NCBI RefSeq assembly: GCF_000003815.2
Contig: NW_023365843.1
Coordinates: 1 to 27,942, forward strand
DNA from: Branchiostoma floridae
Lineage: Eukaryota > Chordata > Leptocardii > Amphioxiformes > Branchiostomatidae
Length of the DNA: 27,942 nucleotides
Direction of reading: 5' to 3'
Shown piece by piece: positions 1 through 11,800 of the stretch; position 1 is the first letter of the stretch, and the number at the start of each line of letters is the position of its first letter. Under the pieces are notes generated by a model. The model made no database searches and was not told the origin of the DNA. It saw only the letters and a program-made list of their open reading frames with translations. The translations under genes and the position numbers were made by a program.

Positions 1-284
1 CTTTGCGGTTTTCATCCTTCGATTCCTTGCTAAGCAACCTTTCCAACCATACTAAGCTGTCCAGGCCGGAACTTAATGCCCAAGCTACAGTCGCGTCATT
101 AAGTCACCCCCTTACCCGCTGCCGTGACAGGCGGTGCTTAGAAAAGGTCTTAGCGGTTGTGCCTAAACAGAGCCCGTATGCTCAAGAATATCTCGAGAAG
201 GAAGTATCCCAACATTTTGCGGTTTGCACCCTTCGATTCCTTGCTAAGCAACCTTTCCAACCATACCAAGCTTTTCAGGCCGGA

Positions 285-318
285 ACTTAATGCCCAAGGT
301 ACAGTCGCGTCATTAAGT
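285..318. repeat. Perfect 8-bp inverted repeat within each unit
   Basis: ACTTAATG at 285-292 is the exact reverse complement of CATTAAGT at 311-318, with an 18-base spacer. It is present in essentially every unit at the same place. The spacer carries the frequent GCT/GGT polymorphism while the arms are almost invariant. An arm change is seen near 6,734, where CATTAAG becomes CATTTAG. The structure could form a cruciform in DNA or a stem-loop in a transcript, or serve as a binding site for a dimeric protein. Which of these applies cannot be told from sequence. Confidence 0.85.
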
Positions 319-330
319 CACCCCCTTACC

Positions 331-350
331 CGCTGCCGTGACAGGCGGTG
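331..350. repeat. GC-rich imperfect hairpin within each unit
   Basis: CGCTGCC at 331-337 and GGCGGTG at 344-350 pair over seven positions if two G-U wobbles are allowed, closing a six-base loop GTGACA. As DNA it is an imperfect palindrome; as RNA of the plus sense it would be a compact stable stem. It sits 12 bases after the 8-bp inverted repeat, so a transcript could hold two adjacent stems. The segment is nearly invariant. One loop change (GTGACA to GTAACA) occurs near 12,967. No terminator role is claimed, because the hairpin is not followed by a T run. Confidence 0.7.
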
Positions 351-454
351 CTTAGAAAAGGTCTTAGCGGTTGTGCCTAAACAGAGCCCGTATGCTCAAG
401 AATATCTCGAGAAGGAAGTATCCCAACATTTTGCGGTTTGCACCCTTCGATTCC

Positions 455-465
455 TTGCTAAGCAA
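455..465. repeat. Short near-palindrome TTGCT-A-AGCAA in each unit
   Basis: Five-base arms flank a single central base. It is found in all typical units. A change of GCT to GTT breaks it in only two places that I noticed, near 8,377 and 12,871. With only five pairs it may be incidental, but its conservation is as high as that of the rest of the unit. Confidence 0.55.
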
Positions 466-1504
466 CCTTTCCAACCATACCAAGCTTTCCAGGCCGGAAC
501 TTAATGCCCAAGCTACAGTCGCGTCATTAAGTCACCCCCTTACCCGCTGCCGTGACAGGCGGTGCTTAGAAAAGGTCTTAGCGGTTGTGCCTAAACAGAG
601 CCCGTATGCTCAAGAATATCTCGAGAAGGAAGTATCCCAACATTTTGCGGTTTGCACCCTTCGATTCCTTGCTAAGCAACCTTTCCAACCATACCAAGCT
701 TTTCAGGCCGGAACTTAATGCCCAAGCTACAGTCGCGTCATTAAGTCACCCCCTTACCCGCTGCCGTGACAGGCGGTGCTTAGAAAAGGTCTTAGCGGTT
801 GTGCCTAAACAGAGCCCGTATGCTCAAGAATATCTCGAGAAGGAAGTATCCCAACATTTTGCGGTTTGCACCCTTCGATTCCTTGCTAAGCAACCTTTCC
901 AACCATACCAAGCTTTCCAGGCCGGAACTTAATGCCCAAGCTACAGTCGCGTCATTAAGTCACCCCCTTACCCGCTGCCGTGACAGGCGGTGCTTAGAAA
1001 AGGTCTTAGCGGTTGTGCCTAAACAGAGCCCGTATGCTCAAGAATATCTCGAGAAGGAAGTATCCCAACATTTTGCGGTTTGCACCCTTCGATTCCTTGC
1101 TAAGCAACCTTTCCAACCATACCAAGCTTTCCAGGCCGGAACTTAATGCCCAAGGTACAGTCGCGTCATTAAGTCACCCCCTTACCCGCTGCCGTGACAG
1201 GCGGTGCTTAGAAAAGGTCTTAGCGGTTGTGCCTAAACAGAGCCCGTATGCTCAAGAATATCTCGAGAAGGAAGTATCCCAACATTTTGCGGTTTGCACC
1301 CTTCGATTCCTTGCTAAGCAACCTTTCCAACCATACCAAGCTTTCCAGGCCGGAACTTAATGCCCAAGGTACAGTCGCGTCATTAAGTCACCCCCTTACC
1401 CGCTGCCGTGACAGGCGGTGCTTAGAAAAGGTCTTAGCGGTTGTGCCTAAACAGAGCCCGTATGCTCAAGAATATCTCGAGAAGGAAGTATCCCAACATT
1501 TTGC

Positions 1505-1560
1505 GGTTTTCATCCTTCGATTCCTTGCTAAGCAACCTTTCCAACCATACTAAGCTGTCC
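1505..1560. repeat. Example of the linked variant class (CATCC ... ACTAAGCTGTCC)
   Basis: In this unit CACCC is changed to CATCC, and about 40 bases later CCATACCAAGCTTTCC is changed to CCATACTAAGCTGTCC. The same combination appears at 8-62, 1505-1560, 6641-6696, 8782-8837, 13276-13331, 14776-14831, 17772-17828, 21411-21466 and 27190-27245. Six of these also have TTTTCATCC, while the copies near 6,645, 13,280 and 21,415 keep TTTGCATCC. The CTGTCC form destroys the HindIII site of the unit. The changes travel together, so these copies descend from one ancestral variant unit and are useful markers of block duplication. Confidence 0.85.
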
Positions 1561-4059
1561 AGGCCGGAACTTAATGCCCAAGCTACAGTCGCGTCATTAA
1601 GTCACCCCCTTACCCGCTGCCGTGACAGGCGGTGCTTAGAAAAGGTCTTAGCGGTTGTGCCTAAACAGAGCCCGTATGCTCAAGAATATCTCGAGAAGGA
1701 AGTATGCCAACATTTTGCGGTTTGCACCCTTCGATTCCTTGCTAAGCAACCTTTCCAACCATACCAAGCTTTCCAGGCCGGAACTTAATGCCCAAGGTAC
1801 AGTCGCGTCATTAAGTCACCCCCTTACCCGCTGCCGTGACAGGCGGTGCTTAGAAAAGGTCTTAGCGGTTGTGCCTAAACAGAGCCCGTATGCTCAAGAA
1901 TATCTCGAGAAGGAAGTATCCCAACATTTTGCGGTTTGCACCCTTCGATTCCTTGCTAAGCAACCTTTCCAACCATACCAAGCTTTCCAGGCCGGAACTT
2001 AATGCCCAAGGTACAGTCGCGTCATTAAGTCACCCCCTTACCCGCTGCCGTGACAGGCGGTGCTTAGAAAAGGTCTTAGCGGTTGTGCCTAAACAGAGCC
2101 CGTATGCTCAAGAATATCTCGAGAAGGAAGTATCCCAACATTTTGCGGTTTGCACCCTTCGATTCCTTGCTAAGCAACCTTTCCAACCATACCAAGCTTT
2201 CCAGGCCGGAACTTAATGCCCAAGGTACAGTCGCGTCATTAAGTCACCCCCTTACCCGCTGCCGTGACAGGCGGTGCTTAGAAAAGGTCTTAGCGGTTGT
2301 GCCTAAACAGAGCCCGTATGCTCAAGAATATCTCGAGAAGGAAGTATCCCAACATTTTGCGGTTTGCACCCTTCGATTCCTTGCTAAGCAACCTTTCCAA
2401 CCATACCAAGCTTTCCAGGCCGGAACTTAATGCCCAAGCTACAGTCGCGTCATTAAGTCACCCCCTTACCCGCTGCCGTGACAGGCGGTGCTTAGAAAAG
2501 GTCTTAGCGGTTGTGCCTAAACAGAGCCCGTATGCTCAAGAATATCTCGAGAAGGAAGTATCCCAACATTTTGCGGTTTGCACCTTTCGATTCCTTGCTA
2601 AGCAACCTTTCCAACCATACCAAGCTTTTCAGGCCGGAACTTAATGCCCAAGGTACAGTCGCGTCATTAAGTCACCCCATTACCCGCTGCCGTGACAGGC
2701 GGTGCTTAGAAAAGGTCTTAGCGGTTGTGCCTAAACAGAGCCCGTATGCTCAAGAATATCTCGAGAAGGAAGTATCCCAACATTTTGCGGTTTGCACCCT
2801 TCGATTCCTTGCTAAGCAACCTTTCCAACCATACCAAGCTTTCCAGGCCGGAACTTAATGCCCAAGCTACAGTCGCGTCATTAAGTCACCCCCTTACCCG
2901 CTGCCGTGACAGGCGGTGCTTAGAAAAGGTCTTAGCGGTTGTGCCTAAACAGAGCCCGTATGCTCAAGAATATCTCGAGAAGGAAGTATCCCAACATTTT
3001 GCGGTTTGCACCCTTCGATTCCTTGCTAAGCAACCTTTCCAACCATACCAAGCTTTCCAGGCCGGAACTTAATGCCCAAGCTACAGTCGCGTCATTAAGT
3101 CACCCCCTTACCCGCTGCCGTGACAGGCGGTGCTTAGAAAAGGTCTTAGCGGTTGTGCCTAAACAGAGCCCGTATGCTCAAGAATATCTCGAGAAGGAAG
3201 TATCCCAACATTTTGCGGTTTGCACCCTTCGATTCCTTGCTAAGCAACCTTTCCAACCATACTAAGCTTTTCAGGCCGGAACTTAATGCCCAAGCTACAG
3301 TCGCGTCATTAAGTCACCCCCTTACCCGCTGCCGTGACAGGCGGTGCTTAGAAAAGGTCTTAGCGGTTGTGCCTAAACAGAGCCCGTATGCTCAAGAATA
3401 TCTCGAGAAGGAAGTATCCCAACATTTTGCGGTTTGCACCCTTCGATTCCTTGCTAAGCAACCTTTCCAACCATACCAAGCTTTCCAGGCCGGAACTTAA
3501 TGCCCAAGGTACAGTCGCGTCATTAAGTCACCCCCTTACCCGCTGCCGTGACAGGCGGTGCTTAGAAAAGGTCTTAGCGGTTGTGCCTAAACAGAGCCCG
3601 TATGCTCAAGAATATCTCGAGAAGGAAGTATCCCAACATTTTGCGGTTTGCACCCTTCGATTCCTTGCTAAGCAACCTTTCCAACCATACCAAGCTTTCC
3701 AGGCCGGAACTTAATGCCCAAGCTACAGTCGCGTCATTAAGTCACCCCCTTACCCGCTGCCGTGACAGGCGGTGCTTAGAAAAGGTCTTAGCGGTTGTGC
3801 CTAAACAGAGCCCGTATGCTCAAGAATATCTCGAGAAGGAAGTATCCCAACATTTTGCGGTTTGCACCCTTCGATTCCTTGCTAAGCAACCTTTCCAACC
3901 ATACCAAGCTTTTCAGGCCGGAACTTAATGCCCAAGCTACAGTCGCGTCATTAAGTCACCCCCTTACCCGCTGCCGTGACAGGCGGTGCTTAGAAAAGGT
4001 CTTAGCGGTTGTGCCTAAACAGAGCCCGTATGCTCAAGAATATCTCGAGAAGGAAGTAT

Positions 4060-6414
4060 GCCAACATTTTGCGGTTTGCACCCTTCGATTCCTTGCTAAG
4101 CAACCTTTCCAACCATACCAAGCTTTCCAGGCCGGAACTTAATGCCCAAGCTACAGTCGCGTCATTAAGTCACCCCCTTACCCGCTGCCGTGACAGGCGG
4201 TGCTTAGAAAAGGTCTTAGCGGTTGTGCCTAAACAGAGCCCGTATGCTCAAGAATATCTCGAGAAGGAAGTATGCCAACATTTTGCGGTTTGCACCCTTC
4301 GATTCCTTGCTAAGCAACCTTTCCAACCATACCAAGCTTTTCAGGCCGGAACTTAATGCCCAAGCTACAGTCGCGTCATTAAGTCACCCCCTTACCCGCT
4401 GCCGTGACAGGCGGTGCTTAGAAAAGGTCTTAGCGGTTGTGCCTAAACAGAGCCCGTATGCTCAAGAATATCTCGAGAAGGAAGTATCCCAACATTTTGC
4501 GGTTTGCACCCTTCGATTCCTTGCTAAGCAACCTTTCCAACCATACCAAGCTTTCCAGGCCGGAACTTAATGCCCAAGGTACAGTCGCGTCATTAAGTCA
4601 CCCCCTTACCCGCTGCCGTGACAGGCGGTGCTTAGAAAAGGTCTTAGCGGTTGTGCCTAAACAGAGCCCGTATGCTCAAGAATATCTCGAGAAGGAAGTA
4701 TGCCAACATTTTGCGGTTTGCACCCTTCGATTCCTTGCTAAGCAACCTTTCCAACCATACCAAGCTTTCCAGGCCGGAACTTAATGCCCAAGCTACAGTC
4801 GCGTCATTAAGTCACCCCCTTACCCGCTGCCGTGACAGGCGGTGCTTAGAAAAGGTCTTAGCGGTTGTGCCTAAACAGAGCCCGTATGCTCAAGAATATC
4901 TCGAGAAGGAAGTATCCCAACATTTTGCGGTTTGCACCCTTCGATTCCTTGCTAAGCAACCTTTCCAACCATACCAAGCTTTTCAGGCCGGAACTTAATG
5001 CCCAAGCTAGAGTCGCGTCATTAAGTCACCCCCTTACCCGCTGCCGTGACAGGCGGTGCTTAGAAAAGGTCTTAGCGGTTGTGCCTAAACAGAGCCCGTA
5101 TGCTCAAGAATATCTCGAGAAGGAAGTATGCCAACATTTTGCGGTTTGCACCCTTCGATTCCTTGCTAAGCAACCTTTCCAACCATACCAAGCTTTTCAG
5201 GCCGGAACTTAATGCCCAAGCTACAGTCGCGTCATTAAGTCACCCCCTTACCCGCTGCCGTGACAGGCGGTGCTTAGAAAAGGTCTTAGCGGTTGTGCCT
5301 AAACAGAGCCCGTATGCTCAAGAATATCTCGAGAAGGAAGTATGCCAACATTTTGCGGTTTGCACCCTTCGATTCCTTGCTAAGCAACCTTTCCAACCAT
5401 ACCAAGCTTTCCAGGCCGGAACTTAATGCCCAAGCTACAGTCGCGTCATTAAGTCACCCCCTTACCCGCTGCCGTGACAGGCGGTGCTTAGAAAAGGTCT
5501 TAGCGGTTGTGCCTAAACAGAGCCCGTATGCTCAAGAATATCTCGAGAAGGAAGTATGCCAACATTTTGCGGTTTGCACCCTTCGATTCCTTGCTAAGCA
5601 ACCTTTCCAACCATACCAAGCTTTTCAGGCCGGAACTTAATGCCCAAGCTACAGTCGCGTCATTAAGTCACCCCCTTACCCGCTGCCGTGACAGGCGGTG
5701 CTTAGAAAAGGTCTTAGCGGTTGTGCCTAAACAGAGCCCGTATGCTCAAGAATATCTCGAGAAGGAAGTATGCCAACATTTTGCGGTTTGCACCCTTCGA
5801 TTCCTTGCTAAGCAACCTTTCCAACCATACCAAGCTTTTCAGGCCGGAACTTAATGCCCAAGCTACAGTCGCGTCATTAAGTCACCCCCTTACCCGCTGC
5901 CGTGACAGGCGGTGCTTAGAAAAGGTCTTAGCGGTTGTGCCTAAACAGAGCCCGTATGCTCAAGAATATCTCGAGAAGGAAGTATCCCAACATTTTGCGG
6001 TTTGCACCCTTCGATTCCTTGCTAAGCAACCTTTCCAACCATACCAAGCTTTTCAGGCCGGAACTTAATGCCCAAGGTACAGTCGCGTCATTAAGTCACC
6101 CCATTACCCGCTGCCGTGACAGGCGGTGCTTAGAAAAGGTCTTAGCGGTTGTGCCTAAACAGAGCCCGTATGCTCAAGAATATCTCGAGAAGGAAGTATG
6201 CCAACATTTTGCGGTTTGCACCCTTCGATTCCTTGCTAAGCAACCTTTCCAACCATACCAAGCTTTCCAGGCCGGAACTTAATGCCCAAGCTACAGTCAC
6301 GTCATTAAGTCACCCCCTTACCCGCTGCCGTGACAGGCGGTGCTTAGAAAAGGTCTTAGCGGTTGTGCCTAAACAGAGCCCGTATGCTCAAGAATATCTC
6401 GAGAAGGAAGTATG
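4060..6414. repeat. Sub-block enriched for the GTATGCC variant
   Basis: Of twelve consecutive units here, nine carry GTATGCC instead of the common GTATCCC. Elsewhere about 14 of some 118 units do. Within the block the CTTTCC and CTTTTC states and the GCT and GGT states remain mixed, so the block is not a single amplified unit. The likely reading is local spread of this variant by conversion or by unequal exchange of short multi-unit segments. Confidence 0.75.
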
Positions 6415-6748
6415 CCAACATTTTGCGGTTTGCACCCTTCGATTCCTTGCTAAGCAACCTTTCCAACCATACCAAGCTTTCCAGGCCGGAACTTAATGCC
6501 CAAGGTACAGTCGCGTCATTAAGTCACCCCCTTACCCGCTGCCGTGACAGGCGGTGCTTAGAAAAGGTCTTAGCGGTTGTGCCTAAACAGAGCCCGTATG
6601 CTCAAGAATATCTCGAGAAGGAAGTATCCCAACATTTTGCGGTTTGCATCCTTCGATTCCTTGCTAAGCAACCTTTCCAACCATACTAAGCTGTCCAGGC
6701 CGGAACTTAATGCCCAAGCTACAGTCGCGTCATTTAGTCACCCCCTTA

Positions 6749-6752
6749 CCCC
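6749..6752. other. Single-base insertion in a C run
   Basis: TTACCCGCTG reads TTACCCCGCTG here, lengthening a C run from three to four and moving the repeat phase by one. The same unit carries CATTTAG in place of CATTAAG. It could be true variation or a residual homopolymer error of long-read assembly. Confidence 0.85.
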
Positions 6753-8161
6753 GCTGCCGTGACAGGCGGTGCTTAGAAAAGGTCTTAGCGGTTGTGCCTA
6801 AACAGAGCCCGTATGCTCAAGAATATCTCGAGAAGGAAGTATCCCAACATTTTGCGGTTTGCACCCTTCGATTCCTTGCTAAGCAACCTTTCCAACCATA
6901 CCAAGCTTTCCAGGCCGGAACTTAATGCTCAAGGTACAGTCGCGTCATTAAGTCACCCCCTTACCCGCTGCCGTGACAGGCGGTGCTTAGAAAAGGTCTT
7001 AGCGGTTGTGCCTAAACAGAGCCCGTATGCTCAAGAATATCTCGAGAAGGAAGTATCCCAACATTTTGCGGTTTGCACCCTTCGATTCCTTGCTAAGCAA
7101 CCTTTCCAACCATACCAAGCTTTCCAGGCCGGAACTTAATGCCCAAGCTACAGTCGCGTCATTAAGTCACCCCCTTACCCGCTGCCGTGACAGGCGGTGC
7201 TTAGAAAAGGTCTTAGCGGTTGTGCCTAAACAGAGCCCGTATGCTCAAGAATATCTCGAGAAGGAAGTATCCCAACATTTTGCGGTTTGCACCCTTCGAT
7301 TCCTTGCTAAGCAACCTTTCCAACCATACCAAGCTTTTCAGGCCGGAACTTAATGCCCAAGGTACAGTCGCGTCATTAAGTCACCCCCTTACCCGCTGCC
7401 GTGACAGGCGGTGCTTAGAAAAGGTCTTAGCGGTTGTGCCTAAACAGAGCCCGTATGCTCAAGAATATCTCGAGAAGGAAGTATCCCAACATTTTGCGGT
7501 TTGCACCCTTCGATTCCTTGCTAAGCAACCTTTCCAACCATACCAAGCTTTTCAGGCCGGAACTTAATGCCCAAGGTACAGTCGCGTCATTAAGTCACCC
7601 CCTTACCCGCTGCCGTGACAGGCGGTGCTTAGAAAAGGTCTTAGCGGTTGTGCCTAAACAGAGCCCGTATGCTCAAGAATATCTCGAGAAGGAAGTATCC
7701 CAACATTTTGCGGTTTGCACCCTTCGATTCCTTGCTAAGCAACCTTTCCAACCATACCAAGCTTTCCAGGCCGAAACTTAATGCTCAAGGTACAGTCGCG
7801 TCATTAAGTCACCCCCTTACCCGCTGCCGTGACAGGCGGTGCTTAGAAAAGGTCTTAGCGGTTGTGCCTAAACAGAGCCCGTATGCTCAAGAATATCTCG
7901 AGAAGGAAGTATCCCAACATTTTGCGGTTTGCACCCTTCGATTCCTTGCTAAGCAACCTTTCCAACCATACCAAGCTTTCCAGGCCGGAACTTAATGACC
8001 AAGCTACAGTCGCGTCATTAAGTCACCCCCTTACCCGCTGCCGTGACAGGCGGTGCTTAGAAAAGGTCTTAGCGGTTGTGCCTAAACAGAGCCCGTATGC
8101 TCAAGAATATCTCGAGAAGGAAGTATCCCAACATTTTGCGGTTTGCACCCTTCGATTCCTT

Positions 8162-8837
8162 GCTAAGCAACCTTTCCAACCATACCAAGCTTTTCAGGCC
8201 GGAACTTAATGCCCAAGGTACAGTCGCGTCATTAAGTCACCCCATTACCCGCTGCCGTGACAGGCGGTGCTTAGAAAAGGTCTTAGCGGTTGTGCCTAAA
8301 CAGAGCCCGTATGCTCAAGAATATCTCGAGAAGGAAGTATCCCAACATTTTGCGGTTTTCACCCTTCGATTCCTTGTTAAGCAACCTTTCCAACCATACC
8401 AAGCTTTCCAGGCCGGAACTTAATGCCCAAGCTACAGTCGCGTCATTAAGTCACCCCCTTACCCGCTGCCGTGACAGGCGGTGCTTAGAAAAGGTCTTAG
8501 CGGTTGTGCCTAAACAGAGCCCGTATGCTCAAGAATATCTCGAGAAGGAAGTATGCCAACATTTTGCGGTTTGCACCCTTCGATTCCTTGCTAAGCAACC
8601 TTTCCAACCATACCAAGCTTTCCAGGCCGGAACTTAATGCCCAAGGTACAGTCGCGTCATTAAGTCACCCCCTTACCCGCTGCCGTGACAGGCGGTGCTT
8701 AGAAAAGGTCTTAGCGGTTGTGCCTAAACAGAGCCCGTATGCTCAAGAATATCTCGAGAAGGAAGTATCCCAACATTTTGCGGTTTTCATCCTTCGATTC
8801 CTTGCTAAGCAACCTTTCCAACCATACTAAGCTGTCC
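8162..8837. repeat. Multi-unit segment, first copy of a 21-unit-spaced duplication
   Basis: A run of diagnostic states here (CTTTTC, GGT, CCCATTA, TTTTCACCC, CTTGTTAAG, then GTATGCC, then the CATCC/CTGTCC class) is repeated in the same order 4,494 bp downstream, which is 21 x 214. The CTTGTTAAG change near 8,377 is otherwise seen only in the partner segment, so the two share recent ancestry rather than convergent change. Confidence 0.8.
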
Positions 8838-11800
8838 AGGCCGGAACTTAATGCCCAAGCTACAGTCGCGTCATTAAGTCACCCCCTTACCCGCTGCCGT
8901 GACAGGCGGTGCTTAGAAAAGGTCTTAGCGGTTGTGCCTAAACAGAGCCCGTATGCTCAAGAATATCTCGAGAAGGAAGTATCCCAACATTTTGCGGTTT
9001 GCACCCTTCGATTCCTTGCTAAGCAACCTTTCCAACCATACCAAGCTTTCCAGGCCGGAACTTAATGCTCAAGGTACAGTCGCGTCATTAAGTCACCCCC
9101 TTACCCGCTGCCGTGACAGGCGGTGCTTAGAAAAGGTCTTAGCGGTTGTGCCTAAACAGAGCCCGTATGCTCAAGAATATCTCGAGAAGGAAGTATCCCA
9201 ACATTTTGCGGTTTGCACCCTTCGATTCCTTGCTAAGCAACCTTTCCAACCATACCAAGCTTTCCAGGCCGGAACTTAATGCCCAAGCTACAGTCGCGTC
9301 ATTAAGTCACCCCCTTACCCGCTGCCGTGACAGGCGGTGCTTAGAAAAGGTCTTAGCGGTTGTGCCTAAACAGAGCCCGTATGCTCAAGAATATCTCGAG
9401 AAGGAAGTATCCCAACATTTTGCGGTTTGCACCCTTCGATTCCTTGCTAAGCAACCTTTCCAACCATACCAAGCTTTTCAGGCCGGAACTTAATGCCCAA
9501 GGTACAGTCGCGTCATTAAGTCACCCCCTTACCCGCTGCCGTGACAGGCGGTGCTTAGAAAAGGTCTTAGCGGTTGTGCCTAAACAGAGCCCGTATGCTC
9601 AAGAATATCTCGAGAAGGAAGTATCCCAACATTTTGCGGTTTGCACCCTTCGATTCCTTGCTAAGCAACCTTTCCAACCATACCAAGCTTTTCAGGCCGG
9701 AACTTAATGCCCAAGCTACAGTCGCGTCATTAAGTCACCCCCTTACCCGCTGCCGTGACAGGCGGTGCTTAGAAAAGGTCTTAGCGGTTGTGCCTAAACA
9801 GAGCCCGTATGCTCAAGAATATCTCGAGAAGGAAGTATCCCAACATTTTGCGGTTTGCACCCTTCGATTCCTTGCTAAGCAACCTTTCCAACCATACCAA
9901 GCTTTCCAGGCCGGAACTTAATGCCCAAGCTACAGTCGCGTCATTAAGTCACCCCCTTACCCGCTGCCGTGACAGGCGGTGCTTAGAAAAGGTCTTAGCG
10001 GTTGTGCCTAAACAGAGCCCGTATGCTCAAGAATATCTCGAGAAGGAAGTATCCCAACATTTTGCGGTTTGCACCCTTCGATTCCTTGCTAAGCAACCTT
10101 TCCAACCATACCAAGCTTTTCAGGCCGGAACTTAATGCCCAAGCTACAGTCGCGTCATTAAGTCACCCCCTTACCCGCTGCCGTGACAGGCGGTGCTTAG
10201 AAAAGGTCTTAGCGGTTGTGCCTAAACAGAGCCCGTATGCTCAAGAATATCTCGAGAAGGAAGTATGCCAACATTTTGCGGTTTGCACCCTTCGATTCCT
10301 TGCTAAGCAACCTTTCCAACCATACCAAGCTTTCCAGGCCGGAACTTAATGCCCAAGCTACAGTCGCGTCATTAAGTCACCCCCTTACCCGCTGCCGTGA
10401 CAGGCGGTGCTTAGAAAAGGTCTTAGCGGTTGTGCCTAAACAGAGCCCGTATGCTCAAGAATATCTCGAGAAGGAAGTATGCCAACATTTTGCGGTTTGC
10501 ACCCTTCGATTCCTTGCTAAGCAACCTTTCCAACCATACCAAGCTTTCCAGGCCGGAACTTAATGCCCAAGCTACAGTCGCGTCATTAAGTCACCCCCTT
10601 ACCCGCTGCCGTGACAGGCGGTGCTTAGAAAAGGTCTTAGCGGTTGTGCCTAAACAGAGCCCGTATGCTCAAGAATATCTCGAGAAGGAAGTATCCCAAC
10701 ATTTTGCGGTTTGCACCCTTCGATTCCTTGCTAAGCAACCTTTCCAACCATACCAAGCTTTCCAGGCCGGAACTTAATGCCCAAGGTACAGTCGCGTCAT
10801 TAAGTCACCCCCTTACCCGCTGCCGTGACAGGCGGTGCTTAGAAAAGGTCTTAGCGGTTGTGCCTAAACAGAGCCCGTATGCTCAAGAATATCTCGAGAA
10901 GGAAGTATCCCAACATTTTGCGGTTTGCACCCTTCGATTCCTTGCTAAGCAACCTTTCCAACCATACCAAGCTTTTCAGGCCGGAACTTAATGCCCAAGG
11001 TACAGTCGCGTCATTAAGTCACCCCATTACCCGCTGCCGTGACAGGCGGTGCTTAGAAAAAGTCTTAGCGGTTGTGCCTAAACAGAGCCCGTATGCTCAA
11101 GAATATCTCGAGAAGGAAGTATCCCAACATTTTGCGGTTTGCACCCTTCGATTCCTTGCTAAGCAACCTTTCCAACCATACCAAGCTTTTCAGGCCGGAA
11201 CTTAATGCCCAAGCTACAGTCGCGTCATTAAGTCACCCCCTTACCCGCTGCCGTGACAGGCGGTGCTTAGAAAAGGTCTTAGCGGTTGTGCCTAAACAGA
11301 GCCCGTATGCTCAAGAATATCTCGAGAAGGAAGTATCCCAACATTTTGCGGTTTGCACCCTTCGATTCCTTGCTAAGCAACCTTTCCAACCATACCAAGC
11401 TTTCCAGGCCGGAACTTAATGCCCAAGGTACAGTCGCGTCATTAAGTCACCCCCTTACCCGCTGCCGTGACAGGCGGTGCTTAGAAAAGGTCTTAGCGGT
11501 TGTGCCTAAACAGAGCCCGTATGCTCAAGAATATCTCGAGAAGGAAGTATCCCAACATTTTGCGGTTTGCACCCTTCGATTCCTTGCTAAGCAACCTTTC
11601 CAACCATACCAAGCTTTCCAGGCCGGAACTTAATGCCCAAGCTACAGTCGCGTCATTAAGTCACCCCCTTACCCGCTGCCGTGACAGGCGGTGCTTAGAA
11701 AAGGTCTTAGCGGTTGTGCCTAAACAGAGCCCGTATGCTCAAGAATATCTCGAGAAGGAAGTATCCCAACATTTTGCGGTTTGCACCCTTCGATTCCTTG

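Larger units (their letters stand above)
285..498. repeat. Representative 214-bp repeat unit
   Basis: This copy is cut at the left arm of the inverted repeat; the true biological unit boundary is unknown. In order it holds the 8-bp inverted repeat (285-318), the CG-rich hairpin (331-350), two CTTAG direct repeats (353-369), the 8-bp palindrome TCTCGAGA (405-412) containing XhoI, a C/G polymorphic site in GTATCCC (about 422), a T/G-C/T polymorphic patch (438-446), TTCGATTCC (446-454), a near-palindrome (455-465), and a HindIII site (482-487). An internal near-duplicate CAACCTTTCCA (463-473) and CAAGCTTTCCA (481-491) lies 18 bp apart with 10 of 11 bases matching. The neighbouring copy at 121-334 has A54 C61 G46 T53. 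Recurrent alternative states across the array are GCTACAG or GGTACAG, CCCCTTA or CCCATTA, GTATCCC or GTATGCC, TTTGCAC or TTTTCAC, CACCCTT or CACCTTT, and CTTTCC, CTTTTC or CTGTCC. Confidence 0.9.

Noticed and set aside
331-350. Rho-independent terminator
   Set aside because: The GC-rich stem is followed by CTTAGAAAAGG, not by a T run. On the opposite strand no T run follows either.
390-400. Spliced-leader gene repeat, because CCCGTATGCTCAAG recalls the ends of the dinoflagellate leader
   Set aside because: The central part of that leader is absent and no GT donor follows CTCAAG. The trypanosomatid leader is not present either.
444-454. tRNA gene, from TTCGATTCC resembling a T loop
   Set aside because: The flanking bases do not form a T-arm stem, and no matching acceptor, D or anticodon arms are visible.
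444-460. CENP-B box
   Set aside because: TTCG is present but the required downstream A and CGGG positions do not match on either strand.
285-498. CRISPR array
   Set aside because: The whole 214-bp unit is conserved. There are no short repeats alternating with unique spacers and no cas genes.
285-498. Hammerhead ribozyme embedded in the satellite
   Set aside because: Neither strand of the unit contains the CTGANGA core in the required arrangement with GAAA.
157-504. Open frame of 115 codons (and its copies every 214 bp) as a real protein gene
   Set aside because: It starts with TTG, has no convincing ribosome-binding context, overlaps the next copy by 134 bp, and is made by reading the same repeat in two phases. 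Common variants are amino-acid changing in both phases, and no domain is recognisable.
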